From NCBI GenBank assembly GCA_963422775.4, contig CAUJSJ030000159.1, positions 23,675 through 87,674 of the forward strand: a stretch of 64,000 nt of DNA, written 5' to 3'. Shown piece after piece: positions 16,227-25,264 of the stretch; positions within the stretch are counted from its first letter, which is position 1, and each line of letters opens with the position of its first letter. The notes beneath the pieces were generated by a model. That model saw only the letters and a program-made list of their open reading frames with translations. It was not told the origin of the DNA and did no database searches. Position numbers and translations under genes: made by a program. The DNA comes from Pelomonas sp963422775. Its GTDB lineage: Bacteria > Pseudomonadota > Gammaproteobacteria > Burkholderiales > Burkholderiaceae_C.

Positions 16227-16892
16227 ATGCGTTTCCCCAACAATTCCCACCCCGCCCTGCGCCATGCCGCCACCGTCGCGCTGGTGAGCGCCGCACTGCT
16301 GGCCGCCGGCTGTTCGTCCATGAGCGAGCGTGAACGCGGCACCGCCCAGGGTGCCGGTGCCGGCGCAGTGGCCGGCGCCATCCTCGGCTCGGTGACCGGC
16401 GGCAGCGCCGGGCGCGGGGCCGTGCTCGGCGGCGCCGTTGGCGCGGTGGCCGGCAACCTGTGGTCCAAGCACATGGAAGACAAGCGTGCCGCGCTCGCCC
16501 GTGCCAGCGAGGGCACGGGCATCGAGGTCGCGCGCACCGATGACAACCGGCTCAGGCTCAACGTGCCGAGCGACGTGTCCTTCGACAGCGGCCGTGCCGA
16601 CATCAAACCGCAGATGCGCCCGGTGCTGGATGAGATCGGCCGCAACCTCGACCCCGGCGTGCGCCTGACCGTCGTGGGCCACACCGACAGCACCGGCGGC
16701 GATGCGGTCAACGACCCGTTGTCGCGCGAGCGGGCGATTGCGGTGCGGGACTATCTGGCCATCCGCGGCCTGTCCACAGCGCGCGTCGACGTCGCAGGCC
16801 GGGGCTCGCATGAACCGGTCGCCGGCAACGACACCGAGTCGGGCCGCGCCGCCAACCGTCGCGTCGAGATCTTTCTGTCAGAGCAGGGCTGA
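16227..16892 (+). CDS. OmpA-family lipoprotein with glycine zipper
   Basis: A 221-residue outer-membrane lipoprotein. Signal peptide with lipobox LAAGC (Cys about residue 29), then a glycine-zipper segment (GTAQGAGAGAVAGAILGSVTGGSAGRGAVLGGAVGAVAGN, about 38-77), then an OmpA peptidoglycan-binding domain: VSFDSGRADIKPQMRPVLDEIG, VVGHTDSTGG, LSRERAIAVRDYL, GRGSHEPVAGNDTESGRAANRRVEIFL. It likely ties the outer membrane to peptidoglycan (YiaD type). A GGAGG lies upstream. The stop overlaps the convergent phosphatase gene by 15 bases. Confidence 0.92.
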   Translation: MRFPNNSHPALRHAATVALVSAALLAAGCSSMSERERGTAQGAGAGAVAGAILGSVTGGSAGRGAVLGGAVGAVAGNLWSKHMEDKRAALARASEGTGIEVARTDDNRLRLNVPSDVSFDSGRADIKPQMRPVLDEIGRNLDPGVRLTVVGHTDSTGGDAVNDPLSRERAIAVRDYLAIRGLSTARVDVAGRGSHEPVAGNDTESGRAANRRVEIFLSEQG

Positions 16893-17576
16893 TCGATCCG
16901 TGGCCGCTGCGGCCCGTTGCAACTGCGGGCCGGGCAGCCAGCCTGGCTCGCCGCTGGCCGTAAGGGCGAGCTGCTCGACATGGTTGGCCAGCGCTGCCCA
17001 GTCTAGGAAGCGCGCGTCGGGCTCGCGCGACGGCGAGCGCCGCCAGGTGGTCTCGCTGCCACGGTCGAGCAGCAGGCCGCTCGCGCCGGCGCGGTGTCCG
17101 GCCTCGACGTCGTCCAGCGTGTCGCCCACCATCCACGAGCGCTTGAGGTCCAGGCCATGGCGGTGCGCCGCGCGCACCAGCATGCCAGGCGCCGGCATGC
17201 GGCACAGGCAGGCCGGGCGGCCCTCGCTGTCGGGGCCGTGCGGGCAGACCTCGACGCCGTCGATGCCGACGCCGAACTCCTCTTGAAGGCGTTGCAGCAG
17301 GCCCTGCTGAAAGCGCGCGAACTGGCCGCGCGTGAAGCGGCCCCGTGCCAGGCCGCTCTGGTTGGTGACGACCACCAGGGCCAGTCCGGCCGCCTGCAGC
17401 CTGGCGAGCGCCGCGCCGGCGCCGGGCACGAAGCGTGGCGGCGCTGGGTCCGTGATGTGCGCCGCGTCCTCGACGAGCGTGCCGTCCAGGTCGACGAAGA
17501 GGCCCGCACGCCGGGATGTCGGCCGCAGCTGATCGCGCGGCGTGAGCAGGCTGAAGCGGTCCAATGGCGTCGTCAT
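16878..17576 (-). CDS. HAD phosphatase, GmhB-like
   Basis: A 232-residue HAD enzyme with all motifs of histidinol-phosphate / D-glycero-manno-heptose-1,7-bisphosphate phosphatases: LFVDLDGTLVED (nucleophile Asp), VVVTNQSGLARG, a zinc loop CPHGPDSEGRPACLCRMPAPGML, and MVGDTLDDVEAGHRAG. GmhB makes heptose-1-phosphate for LPS core; heptose and other sugar-phosphate substrates cannot be separated from sequence alone. The ATG at 17576 starts MTTPLDRFSLL. The last ~30 residues are beyond the core fold. Confidence 0.78.
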   Translation of the reverse strand: MTTPLDRFSLLTPRDQLRPTSRRAGLFVDLDGTLVEDAAHITDPAPPRFVPGAGAALARLQAAGLALVVVTNQSGLARGRFTRGQFARFQQGLLQRLQEEFGVGIDGVEVCPHGPDSEGRPACLCRMPAPGMLVRAAHRHGLDLKRSWMVGDTLDDVEAGHRAGASGLLLDRGSETTWRRSPSREPDARFLDWAALANHVEQLALTASGEPGWLPGPQLQRAAAATDRSALL

Positions 17577-17723
17577 GGGCGTGCATGGCAAGCGGCGTGC
17601 CTGCGCGGCCAGCCCCGGCATGGCCAGTGCCGCAGATGGAGACCGACGCTGGCCCGATGCGGCGCCGTTCCCTTTGCCAACGCTGCGCGCGCGGTTGGCT
17701 TCGGGCACGGCAAGGAGATCCTC

Positions 17724-18218
17724 ATGGCCCCCTCGACCCGCGCCATCGCCTCATTGACGCTGAGCTTCGGCCTCGTCAACGTGCCCGTGCGCCTGTTCTC
17801 GGCCACGGAGTCGGGCGCCGACATCCCGAACGTCGCGGTGTCCAGGCCCGGGCTGCAGCTGGCCCTGCAGCTCGTCGACCAGATTGCCGCAGACAGCTTC
17901 GACCCAGGGCAGTTCCATGACCAGGAGAAGCAGCGGGTGCTGGCGGCCATCGGGGAGAAGGTCCGGGGCCGCAAGATCGTCGCGTCTTCGCGCGAGGAAC
18001 ACGGGCCGGTGGGCGGCGGCCAGGTCATCGAGCTGATGGAGGCCCTGCGCGCCAGCCTGGGGGCCAAGCCCGCCGGGAAGGCGACCCGCGCGGCCAAGGC
18101 CGGCAAGACCTCGGCCAAGGTGACGCCGCTCCGCGCCCGCAAGGCCGACAAGCGCGCCAGCGCCGAACCGGCGCCGCCAGCCGCCGCGCCCGTCCGGCGG
18201 GCGCGCGCACGCCCATAG
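17724..18218 (+). CDS. Ku-like protein with the DNA-binding core missing
   Basis: A 164-residue frame. Residues 1-32 (MAPSTRAIASLTLSFGLVNVPVRLFSATES) are the Ku N-terminus. What follows at once, GLQLALQLVDQIAADSFDPGQFHDQEKQRVLAAIGEKVRGRKIV...GGGQVIELMEALRASL, is the C-terminal helical region and tail of bacterial Ku, ending in a Lys/Ala-rich extension. Full Ku is about 270-300 residues; roughly 150 residues forming the beta-barrel ring that encircles DNA are absent, and the frame is kept. AAGGAG at 17712-17717 suits ATG 17724. It lies 1.6 kb from ligD, the usual NHEJ partner. It may be a decayed gene, or a remnant that still contacts LigD. Confidence 0.65.
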   Translation: MAPSTRAIASLTLSFGLVNVPVRLFSATESGADIPNVAVSRPGLQLALQLVDQIAADSFDPGQFHDQEKQRVLAAIGEKVRGRKIVASSREEHGPVGGGQVIELMEALRASLGAKPAGKATRAAKAGKTSAKVTPLRARKADKRASAEPAPPAAAPVRRARARP

Positions 18219-18249
18219 AACGTGGGAGAGAGGGCGCGGCCAGGCCAGA

Positions 18250-19560
18250 TCACAGGGCCATCGTCACGAACATCACCAGGGCCGCGACGGCCATCACGGC
18301 GGTGGCAATCCAACCCAGGATCAGTACCGGCCTGGGCACCACGAAGCTGCCCATCAACGCGCTCGACCGCCCGATGAGCAGCATGATGGCCATGATCGGC
18401 ACGGCGATGACGCCGTTGATGACGGCGCTCCACACCAGCGCGGCCATCGCGTCCACCTCGAACAGGCTCAGCCCGGTCCCCAGCAGCGTTGCGGCCAGGA
18501 TGATGGAATAAAAGCCCCGCGCATCCTGGAAGCGCTTGGACAGTCCGGCGCGCCAGCCGAACATCTCGCTGACCGCAAAGGCCGCCGAGCCGGCCAGCAC
18601 CGGGATGGCCAGCAGCCCCGTGCCGATGATGCCGAGGCTGAAGATCGCGAAGGCGAAGTCGCCCGCCACAGGTCGCAGCGCCGCCGCCGCATCCGCCGCC
18701 GACTTCACGTCGCCGTGCCCCTGCAGATTGATCGCGACCGCGGCCGACACGACGATGCACAGCGCGATGGCGTTGGACAGCAGCATGCCGACGAAGGTGT
18801 CCTGCTGGATGCACTTGAGGTGGGTCTTCATCCGGCCGGCGTCTTGGCGCTGCGCGTCGGTGAGCGGGCGGCACTTCTGGTCCTCCACTTCCTGGGTGGC
18901 CTGCCAGAAGAACAGGTAGGGCGAGATCGTCGTGCCCAGCATGGCCACCACCATGGCCGCGTAGCCCTTCAACGAGCCGGCATCGAGGTGGCGCCACGGC
19001 GTTGCGGCCTCCGAGAGTGCCTGTGCCCACGGCACGTTGATGACCAGCACCACGGCGACGTAGGAGAGCAGCACCAGGGTCAGGTACTTGAGGATGCGCA
19101 CCGTCTTCTCGTAGGAGACATAGACCTGGGCGAGCGCAGACAGGCCGCCGAAGGCGATGACGTAGAGCCATTGCGGGCCATGCACGAGCAGCTTTGCGGC
19201 CTCGGCCATCGCGGTGACGTCGGCGGCGATGTTGATCGTGTTGGCCACCACGAGCGACAGCACGACCGCTGCCGCGAGCCAGCGCGGGCAGACGCTGGCC
19301 ATGTTGGCCGCCAGCCCGCGGCCGGTGATGTAGCCGATGCGGGCGGAGACGAGCTGCACCGCGATCATCAGCGGCGTGGTCAGCAGCAGCGTCCACACCA
19401 GGCCGAACCGGAACTGGGCGCCGGCCTGGCTGTAGGTCGCGATGCCGCTGGGGTCGTCATCCGCGGCGCCGGTGATGAGCCCGGGCCCCAGGCGTTGCAG
19501 CACGTTGCAGTCGTCCTCTGCAGGCACGGGTGCTTCCGTTGTGTCGTGGGAGGGCGTCAT
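18250..19560 (-). CDS. NRAMP-family transporter with atypical metal motif
   Basis: A 436-residue inner-membrane protein with about 11 transmembrane helices. The first reads LGPGLITGAADDDPSGIATYSQAGAQF, where canonical Mn/Fe NRAMPs have DPGN; the sixth helix has MLGTTISPYLFFWQATQEVED in place of the MPH metal-binding motif. This subgroup is widespread in proteobacteria and its substrate is not settled (Mg2+ or other divalent ions are candidates). It is divergent from ligD, with about 250 bases between (19561-19812) in which I see no gene. Confidence 0.82.
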   Translation of the reverse strand: MTPSHDTTEAPVPAEDDCNVLQRLGPGLITGAADDDPSGIATYSQAGAQFRFGLVWTLLLTTPLMIAVQLVSARIGYITGRGLAANMASVCPRWLAAAVVLSLVVANTINIAADVTAMAEAAKLLVHGPQWLYVIAFGGLSALAQVYVSYEKTVRILKYLTLVLLSYVAVVLVINVPWAQALSEAATPWRHLDAGSLKGYAAMVVAMLGTTISPYLFFWQATQEVEDQKCRPLTDAQRQDAGRMKTHLKCIQQDTFVGMLLSNAIALCIVVSAAVAINLQGHGDVKSAADAAAALRPVAGDFAFAIFSLGIIGTGLLAIPVLAGSAAFAVSEMFGWRAGLSKRFQDARGFYSIILAATLLGTGLSLFEVDAMAALVWSAVINGVIAVPIMAIMLLIGRSSALMGSFVVPRPVLILGWIATAVMAVAALVMFVTMAL

Positions 19561-19812
19561 GTCGGGTCAGAGGCAGCGTTCTTCTTCTGCAGGAGCCTGG
19601 CGCCCTGCAGGTCCGTCGCGACCAGGCAGACCGGAAGCACGACGAGCGCCCAGGCGAAGGCATGCTGACGCGGGCGTGCCGGCGGGCTTGCAGGAACCCG
19701 TGCCGGTTACTCGTAGGTGCGAACCTACCGAGGCCGCGACGCGTTCCCGTCCGACATCTCGTGCCGTGCACAAGCACTACGGTGGTGGCTCAGCAATCGC
19801 TGGAGATGGACG

Positions 19813-22398
19813 GTGGCAGACGACAAGCCGGAGCGCGTTGCCGCAGCGCCCCGCAAGACGGCAGCGGCGCAACCGGGCCGCGGGAAACAGGTGGCGGCCG
19901 ATGCGCCGCTGGCGCGCTACAACGCCAAGCGCGACTTCGGCGCCACCACGGAGCCGCGGGGGCACGTGGCGCGCCGCAAGCCTGAGGCCGCGCTGCGCTT
20001 CGTCATCCAGAAGCATTGGGCGTCCCATCTGCACTACGACTTCCGGCTGGAGCTGGACGGTGTCATGGTCAGCTGGGCCGTGCCCAAGGGGCCGAGCCTG
20101 GACCCGGCGGTCAAGCAGATGGCCATCCACGTCGAGGACCATCCGATCAGCTACAACAGCTTCGAGGGCGAGATTCCCAAAGGCCAATACGGCGCGGGCA
20201 CGGTCATCGTCTGGGACCGCGGCAGCTGGACACCGGTGGGCGACCCGCGCGAGGGCCTGGCCAAGGGCAAGCTGATCTTCCAGCTGCACGGCGAGAAGCT
20301 GGCCGGGCTGTGGGAGCTGGTGCGCATCTCCAAGCCGGGCGCCAAAAGGCAGGACCCCTGGCTGCTGCTGAAGAAGCGCGGCGATGCCTGGGCGCGGCCG
20401 AGCGCGGCCTACGACGTCATCAGCGCGCTGCCCGACAGCGTCGTGGCGCGGCCGCTGGGCCTTGTCGAGGAGCGCGAGCCGCGGGTGCGCCAGGCGCCGG
20501 CATCCAACGGCGAGCCCGACCTGAGCCTGGCGGTGGCAGCGCCTTTCCCCGAGACGCTGGCATTGCAGCTCGCGACGCTGGCGGCCGAGCCTCCGGCGGG
20601 CGGCGGCTGGGTGGTCGAGCACAAGCTCGACGGCTACCGCATCGCGGTGCGCATCACCGGCGGCAAGGTGACCCTGTTGACCCGCAACGGCAACGATTGG
20701 ACCGGCAAGCTCAGGCCGCTTGCCGGGCTGCTGGCGCAGACCGGCATCCGCCAGGCCTGGCTCGACGGCGAGATCGTTGTCATGAACGAGCACGGCGTGC
20801 CGGATTTCAACCGGCTGCAGAACGCCATCGACAACGCAGCCACCAAGGACATCACGATCTTCCTCTTCGACCTGCCGTTCCTGGGCGAGACGGATTTGCG
20901 GGCCGTGCCGCTGCGCAGCCGCCGCGCCGTGCTGAAAGATCTGCTCGAAGGCCACACCTCGGAGCGCGTGCGCTTCAGCGAGGCGCTGCCGGCCGCGCCG
21001 GCCGAGGTGCTCGCCGCGGCCTGTCAGCTCGGCCTGGAAGGCGTGATGCTGAAGCAGGCCAACTCCCCCTATGTCGGCCGGCGCAGCGACACCTGGCTCA
21101 AGCTGAAGTGCCAGCGCCGCCAGGAGTTCGTCGTCATCGGCTTCACCGACCGAACGAACTCGCCGGCTGAGGTGGGGGCGCTGATGCTGGGCTACCGCGA
21201 GGATGGCCAGCTGCGACCTGCCGGGTCCGTGGGCACGGGCTGGTCATGCGCGCAGGGGCGCGAACTGCACCGCCAACTGGTCAAGCTGGAGACGAAGACG
21301 CCGACGGTCGACCCGGCGTTGGTCGAGCCCGGCCGATGGTCTCGCCGTGCGCGGGGAAGCGAGCGCTGGGTGCGGCCCGAGATGGTCGTCGAAGTGGCCT
21401 TCGGCGAGTGGACGCCCGATGGCCACATCCGCCATGCCGCCTTCCGCGGCGTGCGCACCGACAAGCCGGCCAAGGCCATCCAGCGCGAGCTGCCCGCCGT
21501 GGCGGTACCCGTGGCCGCTCGAGCCAAGGTGCCCATCAAGATCTCGCACCCCGACCGCGTTGTCGATCCCTCGACGGGCCTGCAGAAGATCGACCTCGTG
21601 CGCTACTACGAGAGCGTGGCGGATCGCATGCTGCCGCACCTGAAAGGCCGGCCGGTGTCGCTGGTGCGGGCGCCGCTGGGGATAGAAGGCCAGCTCTTCT
21701 TCCAGAAGCATGCCGAGGGCCCGATCCGCGGCATCCAGGAACTCGACGCCGCCCTGTGGCCAGGCCACGCACCGCTGCTGGTCGTCAGCAAGGTCGAAGC
21801 GCTCGTCGCCGCGGCGCAGATGAACGTCGTCGAGTTCCACACCTGGAATTCGGTCGCCCGGCGCATCACGTGCCCCGACCGCGTCATCTTCGATCTCGAC
21901 CCCGGCGAAGGGGTTGCCTGGAGCCACGTCCGCGAGGCCGCCCTGCTGACGCGCACGCTGCTGGAGGAACTTGGCCTGCGCAGCTGGCTCAAGACCAGCG
22001 GCGGCAAGGGGCTGCACGTCGTCGTGCCGCTGACCCCCAGGCTGGAGGACGGCGAGGTCAAGGACTTCGCGCGCGCCGTCGCGGCGCACATGGCGCGCAC
22101 CATCCCGCAACGCTTCGTCGCCAAGAGCGGCCCGGCCAACCGCGTCGGCAGGATCTTCATCGACTACCTGCGCAACGGCCAGGGGCAGACGACAGTGGCC
22201 GCCTTTTCCGCCCGCGCCCGGCCGGGCCTGGGCGTGTCCATGCCGGTGGCCTGGGAGCAGCTCGCGGAGCTGAAGAGCGGCGCGCAGTGGACGGTGCGCA
22301 CCGCGCGCGAGTACCTGTCGCTCCAGCGGGCCGACCCCTGGGCCGACTACTGGAAGGCGCGTCAGCGCATCAAGCGCCGGCCGCCCGAGGCGCGATGA
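19813..22398 (+). CDS. ligD: NHEJ DNA ligase D (phosphoesterase-ligase-polymerase)
   Basis: An 861-residue multifunctional end-joining enzyme. Order of domains: 3'-phosphoesterase (FVIQKHWASHLHYDFRLELDGVMVSWAVPKG, about residues 58-90, with the HxDxRLE signature), ATP-dependent ligase (EHKLDGYR, adenylated Lys about 271; LDGEIV; EGVMLKQ; WLKLK), and a primase-type polymerase (DLVRYYESVADRMLPHLKGRPVSLVR from about 595; catalytic DLDPGEG near 695; SGGKGLHVVVPL). The GTG at 19813 has GGAG seven bases upstream and removes an Arg/Trp-rich non-conserved leader. The partner Ku at 17.7 kb appears defective, so whether this LigD works in NHEJ or in other repair here is open. Confidence 0.95.
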   Translation: MADDKPERVAAAPRKTAAAQPGRGKQVAADAPLARYNAKRDFGATTEPRGHVARRKPEAALRFVIQKHWASHLHYDFRLELDGVMVSWAVPKGPSLDPAVKQMAIHVEDHPISYNSFEGEIPKGQYGAGTVIVWDRGSWTPVGDPREGLAKGKLIFQLHGEKLAGLWELVRISKPGAKRQDPWLLLKKRGDAWARPSAAYDVISALPDSVVARPLGLVEEREPRVRQAPASNGEPDLSLAVAAPFPETLALQLATLAAEPPAGGGWVVEHKLDGYRIAVRITGGKVTLLTRNGNDWTGKLRPLAGLLAQTGIRQAWLDGEIVVMNEHGVPDFNRLQNAIDNAATKDITIFLFDLPFLGETDLRAVPLRSRRAVLKDLLEGHTSERVRFSEALPAAPAEVLAAACQLGLEGVMLKQANSPYVGRRSDTWLKLKCQRRQEFVVIGFTDRTNSPAEVGALMLGYREDGQLRPAGSVGTGWSCAQGRELHRQLVKLETKTPTVDPALVEPGRWSRRARGSERWVRPEMVVEVAFGEWTPDGHIRHAAFRGVRTDKPAKAIQRELPAVAVPVAARAKVPIKISHPDRVVDPSTGLQKIDLVRYYESVADRMLPHLKGRPVSLVRAPLGIEGQLFFQKHAEGPIRGIQELDAALWPGHAPLLVVSKVEALVAAAQMNVVEFHTWNSVARRITCPDRVIFDLDPGEGVAWSHVREAALLTRTLLEELGLRSWLKTSGGKGLHVVVPLTPRLEDGEVKDFARAVAAHMARTIPQRFVAKSGPANRVGRIFIDYLRNGQGQTTVAAFSARARPGLGVSMPVAWEQLAELKSGAQWTVRTAREYLSLQRADPWADYWKARQRIKRRPPEAR

Positions 22399-22550
22399 CG
22401 GTTGCCGCGCGAACCACCTCGTGCCCGCTGCCAGCTCGCGGTCGAGTCCTACAAGGCCGGGGTGCCTCCCGCGAGCAGAGTCCACTGTGCAAGGCGAGCA
22501 GGCCTCAGGCCGAGTTGCTTTGAATCTTCCATGTCACCAAGGAGACCGTC

Positions 22551-22709
22551 ATGAGTCTTGGCACCATTCTGCTCGTCGTACTGATCCTTCTTCTGGTCGG
22601 CGCACTGCCCACCTGGCCGCACAGCCGCGGCTGGGGCTACGGGCCCACCGGTGGCCTCGGGTTGGTTGTGCTGATCGTCGTGGTGCTGCTGCTGCTGGGC
22701 CGGCTGTAG
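22551..22709 (+). CDS. DUF3309 small membrane protein
   Basis: A 52-residue protein with two hydrophobic helices around a conserved turn: MSLGTILLVVLILLLVGALPTWPHSRGWGYGPTGGLGLVVLIVVVLLLLGRL. The LPTWPxSRGWGYxPxGGLGL core is diagnostic of DUF3309. AAGGAG at 22539-22544. Function unknown; usually in stress clusters. It marks the left border before the PGC. Confidence 0.92.
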   Translation: MSLGTILLVVLILLLVGALPTWPHSRGWGYGPTGGLGLVVLIVVVLLLLGRL

Positions 22710-22920
22710 CCCACCGTCGGCCCGCGCGGCTGTGCCGGCGACTTCTTGGCAAGGGCAGTGCCCCCGGGCTGACGCTGCCGCCCGGCACTGCTGATGACGC
22801 CGGCAGTGGCCATTTGGCTTGCGGCAGCGATATTGCGGCGTTCAGCCATCGTCAGACCTTCGCGCTTGGCCTGAGTTCTTGCCCGCTCCGCGGTTCCAAC
22901 GGCCGCGTCGTCGCTCAACC

Positions 22921-23689
22921 TCAGGCGTGCGGCGCTCGTGAACGCATGCCCCAGTCCCAGAGCTTCTCGCTCGGCAGGGGCAGCACCATGAACCAGTGCT
23001 CCAGCAGGGCCAGGCTCAGCAGCATGGCCACGAAGCTGCAGGCCGTCACTTCGAAGGCGCCAAAGCTCATGGCCACGGCGCTGTGCCAGGCCGCCGCCGC
23101 AAGTGCGGTGACGGCGATGACGCTGACCGGGAACAGCGCGTTGCTGGGCCGCTGCCGGAAGTAGCTGTGCATGTAGCGCAGGTGCTCGGGCAGGAACTGT
23201 TCGTTGAGGTTGCGTACGCCCAGGAAGACGTTGAGCTTGGCCGACAGCCGCATCAGCCACAGCACGCCGAAGGTCCACAACGCAAGCTGGTTGGGCTGCT
23301 GCCAGGTCAGCGCGAGGATGGCCGCGCCGAGCACGATGAGCGCCAGCTCGTGGTACAGGATGGCCATCACCGCGTGCCCCACGCGGTGCCAGCCACGCGC
23401 GCCGGGCGGGCAGGCCAGGCGGCGCGGGCCGGTCACGTAGCCGAGCAGGAAGCCGACCTCCTGCCAGGGCCCAGACCATCAGCGCGGCGGTGAAGGCCAG
23501 GTAGGCGCCGGTGACGCGCGTGTCTGACGCCGATGCGGCCACGCCCAGCAGCGACACGCCCAGCAGCACGGTGGCCGCGGCCATCGTCCACTTGTGCGTG
23601 GCCCGCGGCAGGCCGTTCAGGTACAGGATCACGCCCGTGCTGAACCACCACAGCAGCAGTGTGTAGAGGGCGGGCCAGCCGTGTTGCAT
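22921..23689 (-). CDS. puhE: PuhE, photosynthetic complex assembly protein (frameshifted as given)
   Basis: A PuhE (DUF3623) membrane protein, implicated with PuhB and PuhC in forming the reaction centre-LH1 core. The N-terminal part, MQHGWPALYTLLLWWFSTGVILYLNGLPRATHKWTMAAAT...GAYLAFTAALMVWA, and the C-terminal part, QEVGFLLGYVTGPRRLACPPGARGWHRVGHAVMAILYHELALI...LRYMHSYFRQRPSNALFPVSVIAVTAL, are both well preserved but lie in different frames. The switch needs one extra base near 23467-23472 (GGGCCC): reading GCC TGG CAG GAG instead of GCC CTG GCA restores the protein. Last gene of the bchF-puhE superoperon; 25 bases after acsF. Confidence 0.85.
23467..23472 (-). other. Frameshift site in puhE
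   Basis: GGGCCC here coincides with the point where puhE homology moves by one base (codon phase set by the ATG at 23689 differs from that set by the stop at 22921). One C or G too many would explain it. Sequencing compression at a GC palindrome or a real mutation are both possible. Confidence 0.7.
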
Positions 23690-23714
23690 CACTGAGGCTC
23701 CGACAGGCCTGGGC

Positions 23715-24791
23715 TTACCAACTCGGCGCCACGCGCATCTCGCGCGGCAGTTCGTGGGTCTTGGCAGGCAGCAGGTAGAGCCGGCCGAAGCACAGCGCGG
23801 CACGCACGGCGCAGGCGCCCTGCTGCAGCCGCCCGACCAGCCCGCCGCGCGTCTTGGCACGCTCGGCGGCGGCAGAGATCTCGCACAGCCGGTCCATGCC
23901 GGCGCGGAAGACCGGGTGGTCGGTGTCCAGGCTGAGCGGGAAGACCTGGCGGGTGATCTCGGTGGTGATGTCGAACACGCGGTAGTCGTAGTCCGTCGGG
24001 TCCATGCCCAGCGCCTGGCTGAGCCAGGGCCGCGTGTGGTCGCGCACGTACATGGTGGCGTACACGGCCAGCAGGAAGAAGCGGATCCACAGCTTGTTGG
24101 CGCCCTGCAGCAGCCCGGGCTGGGCGCGCATGATGAGTGCGAAGGATTCGCCGTGGCGGAACTCGTCGTTGCACCAGCGCTCGAACCACCGGAATATCGG
24201 GTGGAAGCGCTTCTCGGGGTGGCGCTCCAGCTGGCGGTAGATGCTGATGTAGCGCGCGTAGCCGATCTTCTCGGACAGGTAGGTCGCGTAGAAGATGTAC
24301 TTGGGCTTGAAGTAGGTGTACGCCTTGCTTTGCTTGAGGTTGACCAGGTCCACGCCCAGGCCGAAGTCCTTCAGCGACTGGTTGAGGAAGTTGGCATGGC
24401 GCGATTCGTCGCGCGTCATGTAGCGCATCAACTGCTTGATGTCGGGGTTGCTGACGTGCTTCTGGATCTCGTTGTAGAGCACACAGCCCGAGTACTCGCT
24501 GGTCAGCGAGCTGACGAGGAACTCCTGGAAGTCGCGCCTGAGCTGGGGCGACCAGGTGGCGGACAGCTCGGCCACCTCCGCGGCGAACTCCGGGCCGCGC
24601 TGGAAGTGGTCGTGGTTGTTGTCGCCCTCGTACTCGGCCAGCATCGCGTCCCACTCGGCGCGGATGGGGTTCATGTCGAGCCTGTCCATGGCCGCGTAGT
24701 CGGTCTTGTAGAAGCGCGGCGTGAGGACCGTCTCGGCCTTGGCCAGGCGGGCGGCGTCCTCGGGGCTGTGGAGGTCAGCGCTGTGCGACAT
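23715..24791 (-). CDS. acsF: Mg-protoporphyrin IX monomethyl ester oxidative cyclase, aerobic
   Basis: A 358-residue diiron enzyme that forms the isocyclic ring E of bacteriochlorophyll using O2. Diiron ligand motifs of the ferritin-like fold are visible: ...SEYSGCVLYNEI..., MTRDESRHANFL (ExxH) and WCNDEFRHGESFAL (ExxH). The sequence is close to the family throughout, including KPKYIFYATYLSEKIGYARYI. ATG 24791 has GGAG six bases upstream; an in-frame ATG at 24806 is less likely. It overlaps puhC by 17 bases. AcsF was first characterised in Rubrivivax gelatinosus. No oxygen-independent bchE cyclase is in this window. Confidence 0.96.
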   Translation of the reverse strand: MSHSADLHSPEDAARLAKAETVLTPRFYKTDYAAMDRLDMNPIRAEWDAMLAEYEGDNNHDHFQRGPEFAAEVAELSATWSPQLRRDFQEFLVSSLTSEYSGCVLYNEIQKHVSNPDIKQLMRYMTRDESRHANFLNQSLKDFGLGVDLVNLKQSKAYTYFKPKYIFYATYLSEKIGYARYISIYRQLERHPEKRFHPIFRWFERWCNDEFRHGESFALIMRAQPGLLQGANKLWIRFFLLAVYATMYVRDHTRPWLSQALGMDPTDYDYRVFDITTEITRQVFPLSLDTDHPVFRAGMDRLCEISAAAERAKTRGGLVGRLQQGACAVRAALCFGRLYLLPAKTHELPREMRVAPSW

Positions 24792-25245
24792 GATCGGCTC
24801 CGGCATAGGTGGGCAGCAGCTTGAAGAACACGGCCGAGTTGGTGGGCCCGAAGGATTCGAGATCGACGCGGCGCTGGGTGCCCGGGTCCACCAGCGTCAG
24901 GCGGCCGTCGACGCGGCCCAGCAGCTCGAACGGCAGCTCGGGGCCGATGCCTTGGCGCTTGCGCTCGCGCACCAGGCCACGCATGGTGCTGCGCAGGAAG
25001 CCGTTGGTGCCCGGCGCCACGGTGGTCAGCAGTGCGCCGTTGCCGGCGTCCAGCACCGCGATGCCGCCGTCGTCGCGGTCCTCGAAGCGCAGCTGGCGCG
25101 TGCTCAGCGTGGCGGCGTCGGCCTGCTGCACGGCACTCATGCCGGACAGCCGCACGGCGCTGACGCCGACCAGGCAACTCAGCACCAGGGCTGCCATGGC
25201 CATCAGCGGCACGATGGGCAGTTTGGCTTGCAGGCTCGCGTTCAT
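24775..25245 (-). CDS. puhC: PuhC, photosynthetic complex assembly protein
   Basis: A 156-residue protein with one N-terminal transmembrane helix (VPLMAMAALVLSCLVGVSAVRL) and a periplasmic domain: LRFEDRDDGGIAVLDAGNGALLTTVAPGTNGFLRSTMRGLVRERKRQGIG, the PuhC hallmark. It aids reorganisation or assembly of the RC-LH1 core. It sits between puhB and acsF, in the order seen in other purple bacteria, and overlaps the acsF start. Confidence 0.93.
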   Translation of the reverse strand: MNASLQAKLPIVPLMAMAALVLSCLVGVSAVRLSGMSAVQQADAATLSTRQLRFEDRDDGGIAVLDAGNGALLTTVAPGTNGFLRSTMRGLVRERKRQGIGPELPFELLGRVDGRLTLVDPGTQRRVDLESFGPTNSAVFFKLLPTYAGADHVAQR

Positions 25246-25264
25246 GATGGTCCTTCAGTCGCGT

